Shown here: positions 1-5,762 of the stretch, one piece after another
Position numbering within the stretch: position 1 is the first letter of the stretch
How the letters are laid out: each line of letters starts with the position of its first letter
Assembly (NCBI GenBank): GCA_903827345.1
Contig: CAIKID010000287.1
Coordinates: 1-5,762 of the forward strand
Length of the DNA stretch: 5,762 nucleotides
Source of the DNA: an uncultured Actinomycetes bacterium
GTDB lineage: Bacteria > Actinomycetota > Actinomycetes > Nanopelagicales > Nanopelagicaceae
Reading direction: 5' to 3'
Program-made: the position numbers and the translations under genes
Notes under the pieces: generated by a model
What the model was told of the DNA's origin: nothing
Databases searched by the model: none
The model's input: only the letters and a program-made list of their open reading frames with translations

Positions 1-1912
1 ATCCTCGGATTTCGCCAGTTCCCAGATCAATATGAGGCTCGCCGTTCATAGATCCTTGGAGTGATTCGGCGATGATCGTTGCGATCTTTTCGCCTATTCC
101 TGGAACAGCGGCGATCTCCGCGATTCCCGCTTTTCTTATAGCCCCTACTGACCCAAAGCGATCTAAGAGAGCTCGGCGGCGCACCTCACCTAGAAGTGGA
201 ATTTCATCGAGTAATGACTCCAGCATCACGGCAGATCGCTTTGAACGATGGAAGGTAATGGCGAAGCGGTGAGCCTCATCGCGAACGCGCTGCAGAAGGT
301 AGAGCCCTTCGCTGTGGCGCGGCAAGATAATTGGATCCGAATTCTGCGGAAGCCAGACCTCTTCCAACCTCTTAGCCAATCCGACCAAAGGAATATCTTG
401 TAAGCCCAGCGCCGAAAGTGCTTGATAGGCAGCATTGACCTGTGGTGCGCCACCATCAACAACAATTAATTGTGGTGGATAAGCAAATTTTGGCCGCGCC
501 CCACCTTGCATCTTTAGTTCATCCATATCGATATCGCGCTCTGCCAAGTACCGTTTGAGGCGACGCGTAAGCACATGATTCATCGCCCGGGTGTCATCAA
601 AACCGGCATCATCATCGATGGCAAACCGACGATAATCAGCTTTCTTCGGCTGGCCATCTTCAAATACCACCATGGATGCCACCATATGCTTGCCCTGAAT
701 ATTGGAGATATCGAAGCATTCGATGCGCAAGGGAAGATCTTTCAAACCCAGCGCCTCTTGAATCTCATTGAGCGCTCTACCTACAACTGCAACATCGTTA
801 GAGCGTTTGCTTAAGTACTGAATGAGAGCCTGTTGGGCATTGCGTTGCACCGTTCGCATCATGTCAAACTTTTCACCACGCTGTGGGACAGCAATCGATA
901 CCTTATGACCCGCTCCGGCGGAGAGCCACTCAATGAGCGCTGGTACATCCACGGGATCGCGGTCAACCAAAATCTCAGAAGGTGCCTTGTTTTCAATATA
1001 GATCTTGGCCAGAGCCGCGGTGATTACATCTTCTTCTTCCAGAACATCGGCCAAATCAATGATCCAGGCCCGCGATGCGACGATGCGACCAGCCCTAATA
1101 GAGAAGAGAGAGGCCGCGGCATGAGTGACCTCTTCGTGAATTCCGATGAGATCAGCGGAGAAGTTATTGTTGAGCGAGGTCTCGGTAAATTCAGTGGTCT
1201 TTCCCAAGGCCTCTAATTGATCGCGCAACCTGGCCGCGAGTTCGTACTCTTCATTGCCAGCGGCGCGCTCCATATCGAGTTGGAGCGACTCGGCGATATC
1301 GGTGGGATTTCGATCAAGATAAGTGACGAGGTTTTTAGCTAGCGCGGTGTGCTCATCCTGTGAGATCCATCCGACGCATGGAGCCGAGCATTTGCCGATA
1401 TCCCCCAAGAGACATTGGCGTTTGGTAGCAACGGCACGATTGAAGTTGGGCTGGGTACAGGCTCGTACCGGAAAGATCTTCTGCAGAACTTCTACCGTTC
1501 CGCGCAGCGCCCAGGTGTTGGTAAATGGGCCGAAGTAGCGATTGCCCTTTATATGTTTCTGGCGCGATACGAAGAGCCTGGGGTACTGCTCAGAGAGCGA
1601 AACCGCTAAGTACGGGTAAGTCTTGTCATCCTTAAATTGCACATTGAACTGTGGGTTCTCTGATTTGATCCAGGTAAATTCCAGCGCCAGCGCCTCGATT
1701 TCAGTGGCGACGATCGTCCAATCGACTCGCACCGCCGTATGCACCATGCGGTAAGTCTTTGCCGCAAGATTGGAGCCAAAGTATGAATTAAGCCGATTCT
1801 TAAGGTTTTTTGCCTTGCCCACATAGATCACCCGGTCGTTCTTATCGTAGAAGCGATAAACCCCAGGCTCGGTAGGAATATTGCTCGGACGATAATCCGC
1901 TGGATTGCTCAC
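1..1912 (-). CDS. uvrC: UvrABC excinuclease subunit C, 3' end beyond the window
   Basis: Dual endonuclease of nucleotide excision repair; it joins the UvrB-DNA complex and cuts 3' then 5' of the lesion. Reading from GTG at 1912, the frame stays open for 637 codons to the left edge, with no stop or frameshift. The N-terminal GIY-YIG nuclease (about 12-95) has GVY at 17-19, YVGKA from 30, R40, Y44, E78 and N90, matching the catalytic set of the family. Four cysteines (152, 167, 175, 179) follow. A UVR helical motif at about 209-237 would contact UvrB. The RNase H-like nuclease has D401 (in ECFDIS), D439 or D440, D486 (in VDGGAPQV) and H548 (in RDEAHRF). Two helix-hairpin-helix motifs for DNA binding lie at about 570-618, the second with PGIGEKIA. 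Family members are roughly 600-690 residues and actinobacterial ones carry a GTGEI-like tail, seen here at 631-635, so probably only a short tail is missing. The GTG start, two bases after the uvrA stop, fits homologues that begin a few residues before a YRP stretch; the next in-frame GTG (V28) would cut into the nuclease domain. Confidence 0.97.
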   Translation of the reverse strand, partial: MSNPADYRPSNIPTEPGVYRFYDKNDRVIYVGKAKNLKNRLNSYFGSNLAAKTYRMVHTAVRVDWTIVATEIEALALEFTWIKSENPQFNVQFKDDKTYPYLAVSLSEQYPRLFVSRQKHIKGNRYFGPFTNTWALRGTVEVLQKIFPVRACTQPNFNRAVATKRQCLLGDIGKCSAPCVGWISQDEHTALAKNLVTYLDRNPTDIAESLQLDMERAAGNEEYELAARLRDQLEALGKTTEFTETSLNNNFSADLIGIHEEVTHAAASLFSIRAGRIVASRAWIIDLADVLEEEDVITAALAKIYIENKAPSEILVDRDPVDVPALIEWLSAGAGHKVSIAVPQRGEKFDMMRTVQRNAQQALIQYLSKRSNDVAVVGRALNEIQEALGLKDLPLRIECFDISNIQGKHMVASMVVFEDGQPKKADYRRFAIDDDAGFDDTRAMNHVLTRRLKRYLAERDIDMDELKMQGGARPKFAYPPQLIVVDGGAPQVNAAYQALSALGLQDIPLVGLAKRLEEVWLPQNSDPIILPRHSEGLYLLQRVRDEAHRFAITFHRSKRSAVMLESLLDEIPLLGEVRRRALLDRFGSVGAIRKAGIAEIAAVPGIGEKIATIIAESLQGSMNGEPHIDLGTGEIRG

Positions 1913-1933
1913 GGCTAGTGAAGTACTTCCGCC
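1910..1933 (-). promoter_or_regulatory. Weak start region of uvrC, coupled to the uvrA stop
   Basis: The uvrA stop (TAG, 1915-1917) is followed after two bases by the uvrC GTG start (1910-1912). The only purine-rich stretch upstream is GGCGGAAG at 1926-1933, inside the last codons of uvrA. It leaves 13 bases before the GTG, longer than the usual 5-9, and resembles the Shine-Dalgarno consensus only in part. I infer that uvrC translation depends largely on ribosomes finishing uvrA and restarting. No hairpin or terminator-like run of T lies at this junction, so the transcript should read through. Confidence 0.45.
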
Positions 1934-4755
1934 AAGAATTTTCCGGTGTAACTTGCAGAAACTTTTGCCACAGCTTCGGGAGTGCCCTCGGCGATTACGG
2001 TACCGCCGCCGGCGCCACCTTCGGGTCCGAGGTCGATAACCCAATCAGCCGATTTGATGACGTCCAGGTTGTGTTCAATTACCACCACGGTATTTCCAGA
2101 ATCGACGAGTCGATTGAGAACTAGCAAGAGCTTGCGTACATCTTCAAAGTGCAAACCTGTCGTCGGTTCGTCGAGAACGTAGATTGTGCGACCTGTCGAC
2201 CGGCGCTGTAACTCCGTGGCCAACTTAACGCGCTGGGCTTCACCTCCAGAGAGAGTCGGTGCTGATTGTCCGAGGCGTACATACCCCAAGCCAACATCGT
2301 TGAGGGTCTTTAAGTAGCGTGAAATCGCGGGAACCGATTCGAAGAAATGCGAAGCTTCTTCGATGGGCATCGCAAGCACTTGCGCGATCGTCTTGCCCTT
2401 GTAGTGAACTTCCAGAGTCTCGCGGTTGTAACGCGCACCATGGCAGACCTCGCACGGTACGTAGACATCTGGCAAGAAGTTCATCTCAATCGTGATGGTG
2501 CCATCGCCGGAGCAGTTTTCGCAGCGACCGCCCTTTACATTGAAGGAGAAGCGACCCTGTTGATACCCACGGATCTTCGCCTCCGTTGTCTCGGCGAAGA
2601 GAGCACGAATCTTGTCGAATACCCCGGTATATGTCGCTGGGTTTGATCGAGGGGTTCTACCGATCGGAGACTGATCCACGTGAACGACCTTGTCGAGCTG
2701 GTCGATTCCAGTGATCGTGCGGTGACGACCTGGAACTATGCGCGCTCCGTTGAGTTTGTTCGCAAGTACCGAGTAGAGAACATCATTGACCAAAGTAGAT
2801 TTTCCAGAGCCGCTGACGCCGGTAACAGCAACAAAGAGTCCCAATGGAAATGCGACGTTGATGCTTTTTAAGTTGTTTTCCTTCGCTTCCTTAACCACGA
2901 CGCTGCGCTTGGGATCCCCTACGCGACGTTCTGCTGGAAGTGGGATCGATCTGCGGCCCGCCAGGTAGTCACCCGTGATTGATTCGGGAGCGTTGATCAA
3001 GGCTTGATAATCACCCGATGAAACGACCCTGCCACCGTGCTCCCCCGCGCCTGGACCAATATCGACGATCCAGTCTGCGATCCGGATTGTGTCCTCATCG
3101 TGTTCTACAACAATCAGGGTATTTCCGAGATCACGCAATCGGGTCAGAGTTTCGATAAGGCGGCGGTTATCGCGTTGATGCAAGCCGATACTTGGTTCAT
3201 CCAGAACATAGAGGACTCCGGTGAGGCCAGAACCGATCTGCGTAGCCAAACGGATGCGCTGTGCTTCGCCACCAGAGAGCGTTGCTGCCGGGCGCTCGAG
3301 TGAAAGGTAATCCAAACCGACATCGAGCAAGAAGCCCAGCCGGGCGTGAACCTCCTTGAGAACTCGATCTGCGATCTTCTTCTCGCGGGCGTTGAGTGAA
3401 ATCTTCTTGAGGAATACTGCGCAATCTGCGATTGATAGTTCGCATATCTCCCAAATATTTTTGCCACCCAGCGTTACGGCAAGGACTTCGGGCTTAAGTC
3501 GGGCGCCTTTACATACCGGGCAGGGAGTTTCGCGCATATACGCTTCATATTTTTCGCGGCTGAAATCCGAGTCAGTTTCCGAGTGCTTGCGCTCGATAAA
3601 TCCAAGAACACCTTCAAATCCAGTGGAGTAATTGCGAACGCGGCCGTAGCGGTTCTTGTACTTCACGTGAACTTCATAATCCGAACCATGTAATACTGCT
3701 TCGCGCGCCTTAATAGTCAACTTGCTCCACGGCTTGTCCATGGAGAAGCCCATCTCATCAGCCAACCCTTGCAACAATCGACCGAAATATTCTGCAGAGT
3801 GGCCACCGGCCCAAGGAGCGATAGCTCCTTCTGCGAGCGAGAGTGAATCATCGGGTACAACAAGTTCTTGATCTACCTCAAGGCGAGTACCTATGCCCGT
3901 GCAATCAGGGCAGGCTCCAAAGGGTGAGTTGAACGAGAAGGAGCGCGGCTCCATCTCTTCGAAGGAGAGGCCGCAATCATGGCAAGCCATATGCTCGCTA
4001 AAGACTCGCTCTTTCTCGGGATCAGTTGCCTTAGCATCAACGAAATCGAGAACTACGACTCCGCTGGCAAGCTTGAGCGCGGTTTCGATTGAGTCGGTGA
4101 TGCGCGACTTCGACTCTTTTTTAACTGCCAGGCGATCTACAACTACTTCGATGGTGTGCTTCTCTTGCTTCTTTAATTTTGGAACTTCATTGAGCGGATA
4201 GACGGTTCCATCGACGCGGGCGCGGGAGAATCCCTGGGTCGTGAAGTCGGTAAAGAGATCGACGAACTCACCTTTGCGCTCCCGAATCACCGGAGCGAGA
4301 ACTTGAAAACGAACGCCCTCTTCCAGGGCCAAGATCTGATCGACGATGTTCTGCGGGGTCTGGCGCGCAATGGCTTTGCCGCAATTAGGGCAGTGCGGAC
4401 GGCCGGCGCGAGCGAAGAGCAGGCGCAGGTAGTCGTAAACCTCAGTGATTGTTCCAACGGTAGAACGTGGATTGCGGTTGGTGGATTTCTGATCAATCGA
4501 GACCGCGGGTGAGAGCCCTTCAATGAAATCCACATCAGGCTTATCCATCTGCCCCAGAAATTGGCGGGCGTAAGCCGATAGAGACTCCACATATCTACGC
4601 TGACCTTCGGCGAAGATCGTGTCGAAGGCGAGTGAGGACTTTCCAGAACCTGAAAGGCCGGTGAAGACGATCAGAGCATTGCGCGGTAAATCAAGGGAGA
4701 CATCCTTCAAATTATGTTCGCGGGCTCCGCGAATAATCAGGCGATCGGTTGTCAT
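1915..4755 (-). CDS. uvrA: UvrABC excinuclease subunit A, damage-recognition ATPase
   Basis: ABC-type ATPase that dimerises, scans DNA for helix distortion and hands the site to UvrB. Complete at 946 residues, the usual length for UvrA (about 940-970). Nucleotide-binding domain I has a Walker A GLSGSGKSS at 33-41 (K39), split by large insertions from its signature LSGGEAQR (493-500) and Walker B VLYVLDEP (514-521). Domain II has Walker A GVSGSGKST at 646-654 (K652), signature LSGGEAQR (835-842) and Walker B IYVLDEP (858-864). All three zinc sites are represented: C122/C125 with C412/C415; C258-x2-C261-x20-C282-x2-C285; and C745-x2-C748-x19-C768-x2-C771, the last being the DNA-contacting finger. 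The region at about 131-250 is the expected UvrB-binding domain. The ATG start overlaps the uvrB stop as ATGA and has a strong ribosome site; the N-terminal DRLIIRGAREHNL begins where homologues begin. No key residue is missing. The closest remembered relatives are actinobacterial. Confidence 0.99.
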   Translation of the reverse strand: MTTDRLIIRGAREHNLKDVSLDLPRNALIVFTGLSGSGKSSLAFDTIFAEGQRRYVESLSAYARQFLGQMDKPDVDFIEGLSPAVSIDQKSTNRNPRSTVGTITEVYDYLRLLFARAGRPHCPNCGKAIARQTPQNIVDQILALEEGVRFQVLAPVIRERKGEFVDLFTDFTTQGFSRARVDGTVYPLNEVPKLKKQEKHTIEVVVDRLAVKKESKSRITDSIETALKLASGVVVLDFVDAKATDPEKERVFSEHMACHDCGLSFEEMEPRSFSFNSPFGACPDCTGIGTRLEVDQELVVPDDSLSLAEGAIAPWAGGHSAEYFGRLLQGLADEMGFSMDKPWSKLTIKAREAVLHGSDYEVHVKYKNRYGRVRNYSTGFEGVLGFIERKHSETDSDFSREKYEAYMRETPCPVCKGARLKPEVLAVTLGGKNIWEICELSIADCAVFLKKISLNAREKKIADRVLKEVHARLGFLLDVGLDYLSLERPAATLSGGEAQRIRLATQIGSGLTGVLYVLDEPSIGLHQRDNRRLIETLTRLRDLGNTLIVVEHDEDTIRIADWIVDIGPGAGEHGGRVVSSGDYQALINAPESITGDYLAGRRSIPLPAERRVGDPKRSVVVKEAKENNLKSINVAFPLGLFVAVTGVSGSGKSTLVNDVLYSVLANKLNGARIVPGRHRTITGIDQLDKVVHVDQSPIGRTPRSNPATYTGVFDKIRALFAETTEAKIRGYQQGRFSFNVKGGRCENCSGDGTITIEMNFLPDVYVPCEVCHGARYNRETLEVHYKGKTIAQVLAMPIEEASHFFESVPAISRYLKTLNDVGLGYVRLGQSAPTLSGGEAQRVKLATELQRRSTGRTIYVLDEPTTGLHFEDVRKLLLVLNRLVDSGNTVVVIEHNLDVIKSADWVIDLGPEGGAGGGTVIAEGTPEAVAKVSASYTGKFLAEVLH

Positions 4756-5762
4756 ACGCCTGCCTCCTCCATGCCCCGTAGTTCGCGCTTAAGGTCGCGC
4801 AATTCATCGCGAAGTCGGGCTGCCAATTCAAATTGCAACTCAGCCGCCGCTGACTTCATCTGATCCGTGAGGGATTCTATGAGAGCGAGCAACTCTTGTC
4901 GCGGTAGGGAGACGCCAGAGAGGCGTTGATGTTTAATGGCAGGAGTCTGATTCGCCTTGTTTTTGTTGCCCTGCGTCAAAGTGCGGCTATCTTCCGCCTC
5001 TTTGGTGATCAGATCGGTGATATCAGCGATCTTCTTGCGCAAAGGAGTTGGATCAATGCCATTTTCTAAGTTGTAGGCAACTTGCTTGGCGCGGCGCCGG
5101 TTTGTCTCATCGATTGCCTGTGCCATTGCGGGCGTGATGCTGTCAGCATACATATGAACTTCGCCGGAAACATTTCGGGCGGCACGTCCGATGGTCTGAA
5201 TCAATGAGGTGGCCGATCGTAAGAACCCTTGCTTATCAGCATCGAGAATTGCAACGAGAGAAACTTCCGGAAGATCGAGTCCTTCACGCAAAAGGTTAAT
5301 ACCAATCAAAACATCATATTCGCCAGAGCGCAGCTCGCGCAGTAGCTCTACGCGACGCAACGTATCTACTTCGGAGTGCAGGTAGCGCACCCTTATCCCA
5401 AGCCCGAGAAGGTAATCCGTTAAATCTTCGGACATCTTCTTCGTCAGTGTTGTAACAAGTACGCGCTCGTTGCGTTCGGCACGTAAGTTGATCTCTGCCA
5501 CGAGATCATCAATCTGGCCCTTAATGGGTTTGAGAATAATTGCTGGGTCGATGAGTCCAGTCGGGCGAATAACCTGCTCGACCACATCCCCATTGACCTT
5601 TGCCATTTCGTACTTGCCTGGGGTCGCAGAGAGATAAACCGTCTGTCCCTTGCGGGTAAGAAATTCATCAAAACGTAGTGGCCGGTTATCCATCGCGCTG
5701 GGCAGACGGAATCCATGCTCAACCAGGGTCCGCTTTCGAGAGGCATCTCCTTCGTACATCGC
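4752..5762 (-). CDS. uvrB: UvrABC excinuclease subunit B, C-terminal half (5' end beyond the window)
   Basis: Helicase-like ATPase that receives DNA from UvrA, probes the lesion by inserting a beta-hairpin between the strands, and recruits UvrC. The 336 visible codons are about half of a typical 660-710 residue UvrB. Walker A and the beta-hairpin would lie in the missing half. Counting from M at 5759: a GFRLPSAMDNRPL stretch at 16-28; helicase motif III YLSATPG (42-48); motif IV around 99-117; motif V in GINLLREGLDLPEV (153-166) followed by DADKQGFLRS (173-182); motif VI QTIGRAARN (188-196). A variable Lys/Asn-rich linker (about 255-285) precedes the C-terminal UVR domain (about 297-325, core ELAARLRDEL at 311-320), which binds UvrC and UvrA. 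The reading frame continues upstream of that methionine with Ala (5760-5762). This methionine is the internal one preceding the conserved (Y)xGDxSRK stretch, not the start. The tail RELRGMEEAGV resembles actinobacterial UvrB. The stop overlaps the uvrA start by four bases. Promoter and any SOS box would lie outside the window. Confidence 0.98.
   Translation of the reverse strand, partial: AMYEGDASRKRTLVEHGFRLPSAMDNRPLRFDEFLTRKGQTVYLSATPGKYEMAKVNGDVVEQVIRPTGLIDPAIILKPIKGQIDDLVAEINLRAERNERVLVTTLTKKMSEDLTDYLLGLGIRVRYLHSEVDTLRRVELLRELRSGEYDVLIGINLLREGLDLPEVSLVAILDADKQGFLRSATSLIQTIGRAARNVSGEVHMYADSITPAMAQAIDETNRRRAKQVAYNLENGIDPTPLRKKIADITDLITKEAEDSRTLTQGNKNKANQTPAIKHQRLSGVSLPRQELLALIESLTDQMKSAAAELQFELAARLRDELRDLKRELRGMEEAGV
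4763..4770 (-). promoter_or_regulatory. Strong ribosome binding site of uvrA within the uvrB 3' end
   Basis: GGAGGAGG on the minus strand leaves seven bases before the uvrA ATG (4753-4755), close to ideal for a Shine-Dalgarno site. The same bases encode the two glutamates of the last UvrB residues (MEEAGV). It fixes the uvrA start and, with the 4-base ATGA overlap at 4752-4755, indicates translational coupling of uvrB and uvrA on one transcript. Confidence 0.85.

Noticed and set aside
833..1216. Open frame of 127 codons on the plus strand
   Set aside because: It lies wholly antisense to the conserved middle of uvrC, has no recognisable domain and is explained by chance openness opposite a codon-biased gene. 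The same applies to plus-strand frames at 3037-3303, 3356-3631 and 3893-4201 opposite uvrA.
1606..1824. Short minus-strand open frames inside uvrC and uvrA (also 226-465, 2240-2455, 3144-3467, 4287-4592, 5444-5746)
   Set aside because: They are out-of-frame shadows; the true uvrC, uvrA and uvrB frames run uninterrupted through these positions with family motifs.
1..1912. Possibility that uvrC is a pseudogene, because no closed frame ends inside the window
   Set aside because: Codon-by-codon reading from the GTG at 1912 gives 637 sense codons with every domain and catalytic residue in order; the stop simply lies beyond the left edge.
1920..1929. Perfect 10-base palindrome GAAGTACTTC at the uvrA-uvrC junction, a possible operator or hairpin
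   Set aside because: A loopless 10-base palindrome is expected several times by chance in a window this size. It falls within uvrA coding sequence and no second copy or flanking promoter was seen.
4740..4800. SOS-type (LexA) operator or promoter at the uvrB-uvrA junction
   Set aside because: No convincing LexA-box palindrome or -10/-35 pair is visible; the overlap points to a shared transcript whose control region would lie upstream of uvrB, outside the window.
5757..5759. ATG as the start of a short, half-length UvrB
   Set aside because: The frame stays open upstream to the edge, and this methionine is an internal residue in UvrB homologues, just before the conserved GD-SRK stretch.

Overview
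The whole window is protein-coding on the minus strand and holds nucleotide excision repair genes in transcription order uvrB, uvrA, uvrC (right to left on the given strand). uvrB is cut by the right edge, so only its C-terminal half is present. uvrA is complete. uvrC is nearly complete, running off the left edge past its last recognised domain. There is no intergenic space worth the name: uvrB and uvrA overlap by 4 bases, and 2 bases separate uvrA from uvrC. I see no RNA gene, mobile element, CRISPR array, long repeat, terminator or promoter.

The proteins look actinobacterial. UvrB ends in the ELRGMEEAG type of tail, UvrA has the N-terminal style of mycobacterial UvrA, and UvrC resembles streptomycete UvrC at its start (a DYRP...PTEPGVY stretch), in its VDGGAPQV motif and in its GTGEI-type tail. 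By eye the base composition is only moderately GC-rich, well below Streptomyces or Mycobacterium. With the tight packing, this suggests a small-genome actinobacterium, such as a freshwater or marine planktonic lineage. The phylum rests on remembered family sequences and the lifestyle is a guess; no search was run.

Together the genes encode the UvrABC excinuclease. UvrA dimers recognise distorted DNA and load UvrB. UvrB, a helicase-like ATPase, verifies the lesion. UvrC then binds UvrB through matching UVR helices and cuts the strand on both sides of the damage with two separate nuclease domains. All catalytic and metal-binding residues that I could check in the visible parts are present, so the pathway looks functional. 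I found no previously undescribed system here. The points worth a second look are the single-operon arrangement of all three subunits and the contrast between a strong ribosome site for uvrA and a weak one for uvrC.
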